Source of the DNA: Juglans regia
Taxonomy: Eukaryota > Streptophyta > Magnoliopsida > Fagales > Juglandaceae
DNA length: 64,000 bases
Assembly: GCF_001411555.2 (NCBI RefSeq)
Contig: NC_049903.1
Coordinates: forward strand, 19,821,234-19,885,233
Reading direction: 5' to 3'
The position numbers and the translations under genes were made by a program. This document shows, piece by piece, positions 43,816-56,124 of this stretch. The first letter of the stretch is position 1; each line of letters opens with the position of its first letter. The notes below the pieces were generated by a model that worked only from the letters and a program-made list of their open reading frames with translations, was not told the origin of the DNA and did not search any database.

Positions 43816-45980
43816 TAGGGCTGTGCAGAAAAGGCCTTCGGCCCAATCCGTCCGTCAAAACTGACTTGGTCCACCCAAATAAAAACGGGTTCATTGGGTC
43901 AAAGTTTAATAATGGGTTTTAAACTATCAACCTGTTGAAACCAAAAGTCCTCTCTTCATCACTAATTCATCACTCTCTTCTAAATCCCATCGAAACCGAA
44001 AGACGAAAGGCGAAAAGTCTTCTCCCCATTGCGGAAACCCTAGTCTCTGTCGTCATTCTCCGTCGCCATCGCCATAGCCGTTATTCGACTTCGAGCTTCC
44101 AAGCCTCTGTTCCACTGCCTTGTTCCAAGGTTATCTCTCGGCTCTCTCTGTTTTGGTTCTCTCTTCTTCTTTTTTTCAATGTGTGGGCTGTGAATCTGAG
44201 CGTCACTTCTAGATTCATTTTCTTTGTTGTTGATTTTGTTCTCTTTTCTTCGAATTTTTTCTTTTATTCTTATTTTTTCCCAGTTATAGGTTTGTATCTT
44301 TTCGAATATTTCTTTGCCAGACTAAAATCTTTTTTTCCCAATTGTTTCTTGTTTTCCGGTTGATGCTTTCGGATTTTGCTGGTTGAAGATATTCAGCACA
44401 TCGCATAGTAGGTATGGTGTTTGTTCTGCTTTCTACTTTGTGTGGGTTGTGAATCACAACGTTAGTTTTTTGGGATTGCTTATTTAATGCTATTGTTACA
44501 TTAATTTTTTTTTATTATTATTGTTAGTTTGAGGAGTTTGCTATTTAAAGGTTAAAGATTTTTTTATTTAATGGTTAAAATGTTTTCGCAATTTTTTTAG
44601 ATCTAATGCAATCCTTGTTAATTTTCTAGGTTTGGTTTTCTTGTCCGAACTTTTAGTATTTTTTTTGTTTGGGTGGTGGTAGTTTAATCTTCTGTTTCTT
44701 TCCATTTTTGAGGAATCTTTAGTATCAACATGTGAAAAACAAGATAAATGACCTTAGGAAGCATTTGATATTGTATATCTCTCTTCAAACTAGACCATTC
44801 AATTTAGTAGAAAACTGTATGACTATGATGACAAAAGAAATATCATTAACTAATGGGCCCTTTTGTTAACTTGTTGCCTTAGGACATCGTTCTTTGAAAA
44901 CAAAACTCTGCCAAGTTCATCAGCACTTATGTATGGAAACAATTTCTACAATCTAAATGTTTGCATGGACATTTTCCTATTTTCTTGGTTGGCATACTCC
45001 TTGAAGAAAGATAGTAAAGAGATTTATGTGTCTTAAAACTTATTTATAAGTTTATAGTAAAGAGATCTCTGAACCAAACGCCACAACATTTCATATCAAC
45101 CAAGTCAAAATGTCACATGATTATGACTAAGCCAAGGACAGGAAAATCGCGTGTCTCATCTGCACTATATTTGAATCATCACAGATACACATATTTCCTA
45201 GCTAAGCACCCATTTCCTTTTATAAAGATAAGATCCAAAATCAATACATGTATACAATCTCATTCCCATAGGTTGAAGCAACGATCCCACTTAGGATCAT
45301 GATCATATTTTAAGTCAATAATTAGCCATTGGGTTTAAGTGGTTTCTCTTTCTTTTGAGTTTCTTTAAATCATAAAAATAGAGTAACATATTTTTCAGTT
45401 CAAATCTTAATATCTTGATTTTTAGACTTGAATTATTTGATATGCTATTATTGATTTAGTGTTAGACTTTTTCATAATAGCAGATATAGAGGAAGAGATG
45501 GAAAGCTGCTGTAATATGATCATTGGATGCTCCTTAGTCTTTTGTAATAGTTGATATTCATATTTTCTAATTTAGATAATTTTTGTAATAGATGACTTTT
45601 GTACATTTTTTATTTATTAGTTTTTGTACAAATTTAACCTATGCTAGCCATTAAATCAAACAGTTCTAAGAAATGAGGTGATTAGTGGTATCATGGGCAG
45701 TATGGATAAAGTCCATCCAAGGGCCTCCTTATTCTTGATGAAATTTTTTTTTAGTAAGTAATGTTGAAGTGAGGTTGGCATAAACTTAGTTTACAAAAAT
45801 ATGACGTTTCAACCGTTGGTGATACACAATAACCACTGTGGGATGTAGCAGATAGGAGTAAAAAAAAAAAAAAAAAACCCACAGTAATGAGTGAAGTCGG
45901 ACCGGTTTGGCACGCAAACAATAGCGGATTGGATCGGGCCGAGTCCAGACCCGGTTATTTGTCATCGGGTTGCATGCCTA
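43816..45980. mobile_element. hAT-type element (2,165 bp) abutting solo LTR S4
   Basis: Begins TAGGGCTGTGCA and ends TTGCATGCCTA, ends like those of the 16,533-17,722 element. An 8-bp duplication with one mismatch flanks it: ACAGTATG (43,808-43,815) and ATAGTATG (45,981-45,988). The left copy includes the last three bases of solo LTR S4, so the hAT element inserted later, at the LTR edge. Subterminal GGCCGA/CGGGT words lie at both ends. There is no transposase. The interior starts with a CT-rich, 5'-UTR-like piece (43,935-44,200) that may be captured host DNA. Confidence 0.8.
43935..44363 (+). other. Leader-like segment inside the hAT element, possibly captured
   Basis: A 142-codon frame begins here, but its composition drifts from a CT-rich 5'-UTR-like part (AAACCCTAGTCTCTGTCG) into T-rich intron-like sequence, with no recognised domain. 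AAGG|TTATCTCTCGG near 44,128 is not a good donor. I regard it as a captured promoter/leader fragment, not a coding gene. Confidence 0.3.
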
Positions 45981-45988
45981 ATAGTATG

Positions 45989-46869
45989 GCTAGACCCCTT
46001 GCAAAGATATGGTAGAGGTGTCGTCCATTTGTAGGATGATGGTCAGGACTTCAAATGGCCAAACCTCTACTGTTGAATGGGGCCTTTGAGAAGATATTAT
46101 CCAGCCCACGCAAAATAGCTCTAAACACATATATATGAATTTCTTGTTCTTTTTTATGGGCAGATAGATTTGAATTTCAACTTAAATTACATATATGAGA
46201 GAAAAAATGGAAGGGGTAATCATAAAGCAAGAGAAGCAACTGTATGCATGCTGACTACACTGCTGATTAGTAGTGATGAAGAAGCAAACTCACTACCGAG
46301 CAAAATTAATTGATTAATTGTTCTTGAAAGTTAAAACTATCAACATAGCATGCGCATGCATTCCTTTGGCCACACTTAGGGAATTGTTGGCAATGGCTTC
46401 CCAAAATGTTATTTAGAGAGAGTTCTTTCAAGTTGCTTATCAAAGTGGTTTCAATTATCAAGTTGAATTTACATCGGTAGGGTGAAGGCATGGGCAGGGG
46501 ATCACCCTGTTTAACCAGTTTGACCATCAGTGCTACACTTCAGTTTAAACACCCACTTAGGACTGAACTAATTTCTGCATGCCCATCTATAAACTGGATT
46601 GAGAATGACAGGTGAGGTAGAAGTACATAGGATCAACTTAAATACAGAAGTGGTTGTAGCTTGTTTATCATAGTCCGCTTAACCAAACTCCAGTAAACCA
46701 CATGAACAAATGGTAGCACTCAGATCAAAGCTATAGAAAAAAAAAAGGAGTAAAAAGGTGTAAGAAACAGCAAACTCGAGCGATTCGTCTCTCTATCTAC
46801 ATTTTATGTGGCTTAGTCCATATACAATCTAGGTCCATACGTGCGGTCGAGACAACGCCTTTTGCCACT
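45989..46869 (-). other. SCAMP 3' UTR/downstream region
   Basis: The piece adjacent to the stop codon is presumably the 3' UTR. The part 46,503-46,830 has a diverged copy at 35,255-35,510. No other gene is seen. Confidence 0.45.
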
Positions 46870-49800
46870 TCATAGTGCTGCCCTTGCAGCTCCCCTTGCA
46901 GCCTCTCGCCTCATCTCAGCGGCTTTTCCACTACCTCGGAAATACATGTAAACTTGCTGAAAACAAAATAAGAGAAAAAGAACACGTCAGATCAAAACAA
47001 AGAACTGAAGTAAGGGCTGTGCACGGAAAGTGTGCATTTGTTTTCCTGATTTTAGGTTGAGGAGAATCTTTGACCTGAAGAACCCAGATGCTGATTACTG
47101 TTTCAAGACAGAATAATCCAAATCCAACGAAGTACATGATCTACAAATAAAAAAGACAGCATGATCAAGGTTCAGAATTACTAACATAATAGATGACCAC
47201 AATTTAATAACCAATGAGATACTTTTGAATTAACTTATATTCCATAATAATAAAGTTCGGTACAAGCATCCTTACCCCAGCCACAGCATGCTTGTCCACA
47301 ACATCAATCGCAGACAGAATGCCCCTGTTCCAATGCACCCAACAACCAACCATTAGCAGCACAAGAGGGCATATATTCATTGTTTTAGATACATAATCTT
47401 TCACTGCATACGCATGTCTCCATCACCATTAACTTTTTGATGATGAGGAACCCCGGAGACCGTACAATTACAACATGCCTTTTACCCGGTTAAACCTTAG
47501 AACCGTGTCACGCACTGGCATGATACAGATCAAGTAAATCATCAGCTTTCACTAATGGAACGTGGCCCCTATAAATTGTTGGCACCCAAAGGCTTGAACC
47601 CTTGACGTAAGGGGAGCATACCCACAAGACCAAGGCCTTAGCCAACCCCAAGGACTTTTCACTGCATGTCTCCATCAACATTAGCAAAGGCAACAACCAA
47701 CCCTTTTTTTTTAACTTTTTTAATTCGAAAGATAATATAGGGAAAAAACAAGTGAATAAGCCCATGGGAAATATGATTAAACACCCGATATCTTGCAGTA
47801 TTCCCACTTCAAACAAAAGAAACCTAGCAACATTCTAAAGAGAGAACTTTGAATTTTGGAAAGAACATACGTGAAAGATTTTCCTTTGAAAAATATAGGA
47901 GGAGCAATCGCAGCTACGATGCAGAAGCCAATGTGGACCTGTGAGCAGATGAAAACAGAACAAGTGAAATTCGGTATCTTTCAATCCTCAAATTGGGTAG
48001 AAAAACTAAGGAAGAAATGTAAGAATTTTACTGCATAAAAAATGAAAAACCATCCAAAGCTGATGCCACTTTCAGTCCTGCAAGACAAATAAAAGAGAGA
48101 CTTCAAGCATACTCAGTAAACCAACAGTTATACAGCTTGAAATTACATGTGTATTTTCACTCCAATTATTTGTTCTGGTTAGCATTGGTAAATGGGCAAA
48201 TGCACAGCATAAACATTCTCTGTCAGAACAACACATGTCCAAGTTGATCCAAGAGAAGATATACACATTACAGTCACATATATACACTTCGGTTGATTAT
48301 TCCAGACGTCCATAAGAATCTCAAATTTTTACCTATCTAGTTAGAAGAGTTATTTATGAAGATAATCACAGACTATTGTTAAGGCTCCTTTGTTGAAGTC
48401 TCACATGTCCAAGCTTCATGAAAAAGATTTCTCAACCTTATAAACATATGGAGACAAAATTAGGGCATCAAGTGTAATAAGTACCTAAAAGCACGATAAA
48501 GAGGCCGATACCACAACACATAGGCTCCTGGTACCCCAGCTATGAAGTAGATAATGGCTAGGAACCAAATTTTTACACCTACAACCAAACACAATGTAAG
48601 ATGAAGATTCACTGCATTTAAGGACTTAAATCAATATCAGGTGTCCCCCATATCCAGGACACAGAGCATATTTCTGATCTCTCACCTTCTCCCTGAATCC
48701 ACGCTACAGTAACAGCAATGACATTCCAAGTAAGGCATAGAACCAATCCTGCATAGTATAACCATCCATCACTAGTGTCAATCACCTTCAGTGGCTTAGA
48801 TCAAAATGCATTGTTTATCATAGCACCCACTAAAAATTACTTCATTTCACATAGAAACCAGAACTGGATTCTGTCATAAAAGCACAATTTTAAATCAAAA
48901 CTGTGGAATCAAAGCCCCTTGGAATCATTATAAAGAGCAGAAACACCTCCCTTGCGAACAATGTGGAATCACATTCACTACCTTCCTATACTCAATTCAG
49001 GGTGTTCCAAGGTAAGGCCTCGTTTGGTTACACAAATGAAATGAGATGAGAGTTGAAAGTTAAATAAAATATTGTTACAATAAAAAATTTTAATAATTTT
49101 TTTTATTTGAAAAAGTTGAATTGTTTATTATATCTTGTGTAGGAGTTTGAGAAAGTTGTAATGATTAGATAAAATAAAATGAGACGAGATGAGAAGGTTT
49201 GCGAAAACAAACGAGGCTAGTCATATTTTATTATATCTCAAATCTTCTTCACCCCTTCCAATTTTATTCAAACAGATAATTGGCGTAAAAATCCCAAACT
49301 ATATGATTCAAATTACCTCGAGATGGAAAAAAACACAAGCAATCCAAAATAAAACAAAAGATACCAGTGGTTGCAGAATAAACCCATTGAATTAACAATA
49401 TTTTAACAAGGGAGAAGGGAACAACCCCCCCAAAAAAAAAAAAAAAAACTTCCCACCCTTCACATTTTCTTTCTAAAACAAAGAAGTTTCCCCGGTCCTT
49501 TTTTTTTTTTTTTTATGAGCAAAACTTTTCCATCGTCTAACATAAAAGGATTGATGTTAACAGTGATTAATACATAAGACCAGTGATCATAGATTGTAGC
49601 ATCCTGAATGAGATCCTATTATGTCAAAGATATAAACATAAAACCAGGAAAAGTCTGACATACCTAAGAATGTTGAAAATGCAGTGTACTGCAGTTTTTG
49701 CAGATGGATTGGTATTTCATTTGCAACATCATGATGGATAATTGGAAAAAAAGAAGGCCAATTCTTCTCTTCAAGAACAATTCCAGCTGCAGTCAAAACA

Positions 49801-52800
49801 GAAAAATGAAACTATGAATTTTACGAGACAACTATCAGAAAGAACAACTTCGCAATTAAAAGAACTGGTGCAAAGTATATTGGACAATTAAACAGCCAAC
49901 TTGATAATATAGATATATCAATAAAGTGAGATGGTACACTCAATATGGCATATTGCATTTAGATGCAAACTGGAGTTGATAGTGGATATTCCATCTTAAA
50001 CAAGAGAAAACTAATAAATAGGCAAATCAGAAAGCAAGGGCCCACTGCCAGGGCCAAAAGTACAAAATTTAAATATAAACAGGCAGAGTAAATTACCTCG
50101 TGCGGCAGCATCTTCTTTCCGTTTTACCTCCTGCATTGAAAAAGCTGATTGGTGAAATTCATGAATCCTGGAGATGACTCAAATCAACTAAAAAAATTGA
50201 ATCAAGAAGCAAAATGGCCATAGTTGTGCAATGAAAATAACAGAAAACAATGCCTTCAGACCTTTACAGAAGATGTAAGAGGAAAAAATTAGACCAACAG
50301 AGGCAATCTTATTTTTGGTTGGTTCGAAAAATCTTTAAGCTCTAATATCCATGCTAAGTTATAATTTGTTAGGAAGCGATCATGTTAGAGATGGACACCA
50401 AACAATTTCCACATGTTAGTCACATAAATTTAGTCATTATATTTTATTTAAAGGAGAAAACTCACGTTGCACTTTTCAACTACCAAGCATTTTACACTCT
50501 GCATATCAAACTACCAAAAGCTTACAAAAAGCACCATTGTCCAATTTTAGCAGTCAAGTTGGACAAGAAATAGATGATGTGGTACAATCTTGACAGTTGA
50601 AATTTAATGGAGAGTGCACATTGCGGCTTTTTGGTAGTTCAATAGTGCAATGTATCAATTTTGGTAGTTTGGAGTGCAAAGTATAAGACATCTAGCAGTG
50701 AAGGGTGCAAAGCATACTTTGCTGTTATTTAAATAAGAGATAACACTTTGAGAGAAAATATCTGTTGATCCATATAAAACTGCCAACCATGGTTTTTAAC
50801 CCTATCAATGCATAACTGGATTGCCTTCAGTGACTCTTGAATGCTAGTGTATTACTGCTTAGTTGACTTAATCTCAGTATGGCGTCATAAAATGTAATGC
50901 CAAATATGACCAAATGAGCAAAGCATAAGTGCATCAAATTTGAAATCAACAGACAAGCCTTGCCAGCTACCATGTTAAAAACTAAGAATGACACTAGTTA
51001 GGTCTACAGTTTTTCAGTAATAGGAGAATTCAGAATTTGGATTCCATCAAATCTAGACCTGCTCACGCCTTCTCAATTCAGCCTCCTTAGCTTGGAGTTC
51101 CTTCTCTTTCTTTTGCAAATCCTAAATTTGAAACAGATTATAGTAAGAAAAGTCAATATCAATTCTTTAACCCTAAAAAGTAAAAAAGGAAAAACATGGA
51201 CTCAGGTATTCAATGACCTTAAAATTTCGTCCCCCTGTAGCTGTGTCAATGGGTATATCAATTGTCGCATCATGGCCATAGTTGAAACCGGCAGGTTCAG
51301 GCGGCAGAGGTGAAAGCCTAGAGTTTGTTGCAGGATTCTGAAAATGTAGCAAGTACAATGATATGTAAAAGTTCAAGAAGGAAGAAAGTATGTTTTTAGG
51401 TCCTTTTTTTCCTTTCTATTGATTCCATTATTCCTTAGCACCACCATTTTGAAAAGATAATACCTTTGAAAGAGAATAACAAAAACATAAGGAAAAAATC
51501 AAGCAGCACTCGGATGAAGTTTCTCCACAGTACATGACATATATGAACATATATGATGTAATATAGAAAACAATACAACAATGCACATTCCAGTCACTAT
51601 AAAAGTTTTGGAGAAACTGTTACATAACAAAGAAGTGGTTGGGGGTAAACTCATCACTTTAACTTGCAAAAATGACACGGTAGTGTAAAACCATCAGTAA
51701 TCCTCTTGCTCATTTTCATTCTATGGATGCTGCCACCTGAAAGTTTTGGAAAAGGATGCTCATACTGAAGGAAAAGGATGCTATTGTAGAACAATATCAC
51801 CTATGGCCATGGCTTTGAATCATTAGAAGTGGAGATGCGTGTATTCAAGTACCATGCCTGTGATTATTAGAATTGTGGAAAAGCAAGTTACAAGAATCCA
51901 TTTGTGTAGACTTACCGCAGCATGAATGCTTTGATATTTCAATCTTATTAGTTTTTATTGATATTCAAACAAAAACTTTCACCAAACAGAGCAAAAGATT
52001 GTGCTAACAAGAGAATGATAAACGGTAAAAGAGAAAACTTCATCCAGAGTCAATCTTCAATTAAGCATCACACTAATATTAGTACAAAACGAAAAAGTAC
52101 AAATTCCATATGCTAAATCAATTATCTAGACACACACACACACACACATATATGTATATAACAATGTCAATAAATTGTCAACTTGAAAGAGGGAGAAAAA
52201 AGCTTTCGTGACAGTTAAAAATAAGAAAAACCGCTTACTGTTGTGTAAAATGCACCTCCACCATAGTTTGGCTGTCCAGCCTTTCCCCTAACTGCTGGAT
52301 CCTGTTGTAAAAATTGTAGTGATAAGAAGTTGCAATGAGAATATGTTGAAAACATATATCAACAATATTTTCCAAAAACAAAGAAGTTATGCAATTAAAA
52401 TTCCATGGAGGCAGGATGTAAACATTTATGACAATTAAAAACATTTTTCTCTTTAAATTATAAGGACAATATAAACCTTTACTTCAGACACTACATAACA
52501 TGTCCAAACAATCTAATCAGATACTTTAGACATTGCAGAGAATGAAAGCAGAATAGACATTCAGCTTTTATAGTTATTCACCTTAAGGAAAATAAAAATT
52601 AAATAATACTACAAATCATGTTTTAGATGAAACATAAATCAATTAAAATTGGATATTCCAACTGATGACATAACATTGTGTTTCAGACGAAAAGGGATCA
52701 TTCATCTTAGAATCAAACCAAGAAACCAATTATTAATACATCTGATATAAAATACTCCAGATTGAGTATATAGTGGTGGTGATTGGGATCCCGCATAGAT

Positions 52801-53244
52801 TGATTATATTGCTTGTTTTCAACGAAACAATACCAAAACATCACGACTTAAGGTCAAACAATCAAAGGTAGCTAAGGGAGGAGAAAATAAAGAAACTCAG
52901 GGCAAAATTCAATCTAATAATATGAACCAGAAACAATCAAATTAACCAAAATTAACTTCATTTCCTACATCAACCATAAAGTCAACCAAATTAACGACTA
53001 ACCAAAGCTCCCATGAAAAAACTATGAAGTTCAATAATTCTCCCACCATAAAGTGTTCATAATCACTTTCTACGTTCAACACCGCGAAAACAAGTCAAAA
53101 TCACTCAAAAGCAAAATCAAAGATGAATTTTCGAAGACAACAAGCAAGACTACAGAGATAACATATTAAGCAGATGAATATACTCACAGAAAAGGGATTG
53201 ACTTCTTCTTCGTCGAAAGGGTTTTTATCGTAACGGCCGGCCAT
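46870..53244 (-). CDS. SCAMP: Secretory carrier-associated membrane protein (SCAMP), 13 exons, 310 residues
   Basis: Exons (minus strand, 5' to 3'): 53244-53188, 52301-52239, 51337-51218, 51121-51059, 50130-50097, 49786-49664, 48748-48686, 48578-48485, 48077-48032, 47938-47871, 47324-47276, 47140-47075, 46956-46870. All 12 introns are GT-AG and the phases join into one frame (933 nt with TGA). The N-terminus [18 protein letters not shown] holds two NPF motifs (residues 8-10 and 16-18), known to bind EH-domain endocytic proteins. A Pro-rich block ([16 protein letters not shown]) and a charged coiled coil (about 82-110) follow. Four membrane segments lie near residues 143-170, 175-197, 211-238 and 261-282. 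The conserved [11 protein letters not shown] 'E-peptide' lies between segments 2 and 3. The C-terminal tail is basic ([12 protein letters not shown]). SCAMPs cycle between trans-Golgi, plasma membrane and endosomes. A 21-residue second exon makes this copy longer than many plant SCAMPs (about 280-290). Confidence 0.97.
47435..47653 (-). mobile_element. tRNA-derived SINE in SCAMP intron 10
   Basis: On the minus strand the 5' end carries an A-box-like TTGGCTAAGGCCTTGG and, about 40 nt on, the B box GGGTTCAAGCCT, the internal RNA polymerase III promoter of tRNA-derived SINEs. The 3' end is a short A-run (AAAAA). The flanks form a long imperfect direct repeat: TTTCACTGCATACGCATGTC then TCCATCACCATTAAC at 47,399-47,434, and TTTTCACTGCATGTCTCCAT then CAACATTAGC at 47,655-47,684. 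It lies between exons 11 and 10 of SCAMP in the gene's own orientation. Confidence 0.8.
49016..49217. mobile_element. Tourist-like MITE (202 bp) in SCAMP intron 6
   Basis: The left end GGCCTCGTTTGGTTACACAA and the right end, reverse-complemented GCCTCGTTTGTTTTCGCAAA, are inverted repeats. GAGATGAGA words lie inside. Flanks TAA (49,013-49,015) and TAG (49,218-49,220) fit a decayed 3-bp TWA duplication. It is of the same family as the 35,535-35,930 element. Confidence 0.8.
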
Positions 53245-53470
53245 GGAAATAGCAGGAGGAGAGAGCAGTCTTCACAGAGAAAAAGCTCACAAATACGAGT
53301 CTTTGGAAACTGTATAGGGAATTAACAAAAAATCTTACAGAGAAGGGAAAGCGAAAGCAATGGAGAAGAAGAATGAGGACACTGAAGAGGAAAAGAAGAA
53401 GAAGAGGAAGAGCAAGAAATTCTGGAGAGGAGACAAGTAGAGGGTGGAGGCCTGGAGGGACTTGTCTTCG
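53245..53470 (-). promoter_or_regulatory. SCAMP 5' leader and proximal promoter
   Basis: On the gene's strand the sequence upstream of the ATG is CT-rich (CTTCTTCTTTTCC, CTCTTCTTC), as is usual for plant 5' UTRs. No clear TATA box is visible in the first 200 bases, in keeping with a housekeeping-type promoter. The transcription start is not determined. Confidence 0.4.
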
Positions 53471-53578
53471 GTCAGCTTAACGCCTGTTTACAAGGTTTGG
53501 TAAGGAAATTAGAGGAAATAAAAATGGAAAATGACAGACATATGCATGTAAAAATATGGAAATGGCATCGAGTCTAAC

Positions 53579-53771
53579 CACCGTTTGAATATTCAAAGTT
53601 TTTTTATCTCATTTCATTTACCTTATCTTATTATTATAATTTTTTAAAATTTTTATATAAAATATAATAAATAATTTAATTTTTTTAAATTTTAAAATAA
53701 TATTAATATTAAAAAAAATATTTTATTCAACTTTTAATTTTTATCTAATCTCTATTCATTATCTAAACGGT
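53579..53771. mobile_element. Tourist-like MITE (~193 bp) upstream of SCAMP
   Basis: The left end ACCGTTTGAATATTCAAAG and the right end, reverse-complemented ACCGTTTAGATAATGAATAG, are inverted. The core has ATCTCATTTCATTTACCTTA, the complement of the GAGATGAGA-type words in related elements. It lies about 335 bp upstream of the SCAMP start codon. Confidence 0.65.
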
Positions 53772-54648
53772 ATTTATGTCTGCGTTTAGATGTGAGATAA
53801 TTTCAAGTGTTTTTAATTAATCTATAAATAGTAATATTTTTTGTCTTATTAAGATTTGTTTAAATGCACGAAGTGGAATGAGAGATGTGTAATTTTCTAT
53901 AAAAAATTAAAAAAATGGTGAATTTATTAATAATTAAATTGAAATAAATTGATATAGATTTTACGTCCAAACGCAGCAAAATAAAAAAATGAAATTTGGA
54001 CCATTATTTCACAAGAAGTGCATGAAAGCGTGTCTGATATGGACACCTTAGCTAATAGTTCAGTCGTTTGACCGTTTGAGGTTTTTAAATAATAATTTTT
54101 AGAAGTTTCTAAAAAGTCATGGCACTCCTTTTGAATTATAAGCAGTTCAATTTCTTTATATTTCTAAATGTTCAAAAAGAATTATCAATCTCTCTTTAAA
54201 CAATTCTTTAGAGATTTTGTTAGCATATTAGAATATAAAAAATCTTTTCTTATCAGTCACTATTTATTATCTTATATATCATATTTTATAAAAAAATATT
54301 TTCACATCTTATAAAAAATACTGTCACATCTTATAAAAAAAATTATAAATACGAAATATAAAAATAAATAATGATTGATACATAATATTCTTCTAGAGCA
54401 TAAAGTTAAAGAGTGTCATTGTAGGCCTAAAAAGTATTTTTGAACATTTATACACCAACGGATGTCATTTTATTCAGAGTAATGGTAATGTCATTTTATT
54501 CAAAGTATATATGAATGTTAATTAATTTAATGTTTCTTAAATGAATAGCTACTAAAAATTCAAAATATCATATCACCACCGTCGGTGTAAAAATTAATAA
54601 TAAAATTTAAGATAAACAATAATAATTATTTTTTTCTCAAAATTTAAA

Positions 54649-55008
54649 GGGATGTTTAAGAAATGAAATAAGATGAAAATTTTATAAATAGAAGTAAGAT
54701 AGTTTGTAAATAATAATGAGATTATTTAAATTATTTATTTATTGGGTTTTGGAAAATAAGAGAGAGAAAGTTGAATAAAAAAATATTATAAAATTAAAAT
54801 AATGTTATAATATTATTTTTGTTTTGAAATTTTAAAAAAATTGAATTGTTTTTTGTTTTTTGTTTAAAATTTTAGAAAAATTGTAATTATTAGTTTTAAA
54901 AAATTGTAATGATTAGTTTAAAAGTATATGTGTTTGAATTATATTTGGAAAAGAAATAAGATGAGATGAAATGAAATGAGATGAAAATTATTTCTAAACA
55001 TTCTCTTA
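54649..55008. mobile_element. MITE of the GAGATGAGATGA family (~360 bp)
   Basis: The left end GGGATGTTTAAGAAATGAAA and the right end, reverse-complemented AAGAGAATGTTTAGAAATAA, form imperfect inverted ends. The inside has the AAGTTGAATAAAAAAATATT / TTGTAATGATTAG words shared with the 35,535 and 49,016 elements. Confidence 0.6.
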
Positions 55009-56124
55009 GATAATGTATTTGGACTCTAACCTTTCATCACAAATAAAAGCTAATATTAAGAAAATGTTAATATGGTATTGAAAAATAATTAAATGAAAAG
55101 AGTAATGCTAGGTTGCCGTCCAATAGTGATGGTTGGACGTGCCGCCTAGGTAAAACTCATTTTTTTATTTTATTTTTATTTTTTCTTTTCACATTTTTGT
55201 AACATATTTAAACATTTTTTAAAAAATAAAAATATATATAAATATACTAATAATTAATTCTTTAATCAATAAATAAAAAAATTAAATATATAAACAATCA
55301 AAATAAAAAGATAAAATAAGAGAACAGACTAACGTTATTTTTATTCAAATGAAAATTGAAGTAGAGAGAGAATACAAGGCTTTTGGACCAATATTATGAA
55401 AGCAAAGTTGCAAGTTTTCATTTCTATTCCAAGAAAGAAGCGTACGGAGATTTCTAGGATGGATGGATGGCTTCCTTGAAGACGCCGTTGTATTTGAATT
55501 TTCGAAGCATTCGTACAAAAAAGAAAAACAGTTGGCTTCCAGAAGTTGTCAACAAATCAGGCCATATTTTCTTGCTCCTAAACATCGGTGTCTTCATCAG
55601 TCGGCTGCTTTTTGAACTCCCATTAACATCGTGTGTCTCTTGCCTTTGCCCATTTACGATAACTAGTTGGGAGGGAGGCTTGTTGGTTGCAATGGTTTTG
55701 AATGTAATTTTAAAGGACAAAAAATTAGAAGTAATGATACTGTCTCACTAATTTATACTACTCACTTTGACCTCTTGATGTGGCACTACAACATATAGCA
55801 CGTGATATATTAAAAAAAATTTAAAATATATATTCAAAATAAAATGACGCTCGAAAAATACACAAATATGAAAGACTAAAATCCTAGATTTCATATACCA
55901 TTTTATGTTTGTGTTTTAAATTCTTTTAATAAGTTATGTGGCACTACATTGAAGTGCTACGTCAATGGGACAAAGTAAGTGATATAAATTATGAGACATA
56001 GTATGATTACTTAAAAAAGCATATTTTCTATCTTTAAATTATTAATAATTTTCATTTTAATTATAAAAAATTGAGTGTTAAAATTGAGATGAATGAAAAA
56101 TAGGTTGCATGACATGATGACCTT

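Larger units (their letters stand above)
53471..56119. other. Intergenic with several MITE copies, no supported gene
   Basis: AT-rich. It holds the MITEs at 53,579-53,771 and 54,649-55,008 and a MITE-like end at about 55,108 (TAATGCTAGGTTGCCGTCC). The less AT-rich patch at 55,440-55,750 is open on both strands for about 90 codons (minus 55,454-55,720, plus 55,467-55,751) without any recognised domain. Confidence 0.5.

Noticed and set aside
43935..44363. A 142-codon plus-strand frame as a real gene
   Set aside because: The composition changes from leader-like to intron-like within the frame, it lies inside a non-autonomous hAT element, and no domain is recognisable.
47435..47653. A functional tRNA gene in the SCAMP intron
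   Set aside because: A and B boxes are present but the sequence does not fold into a cloverleaf by eye, and it continues ~150 nt with an A-run end and flanking repeats, as a SINE does.
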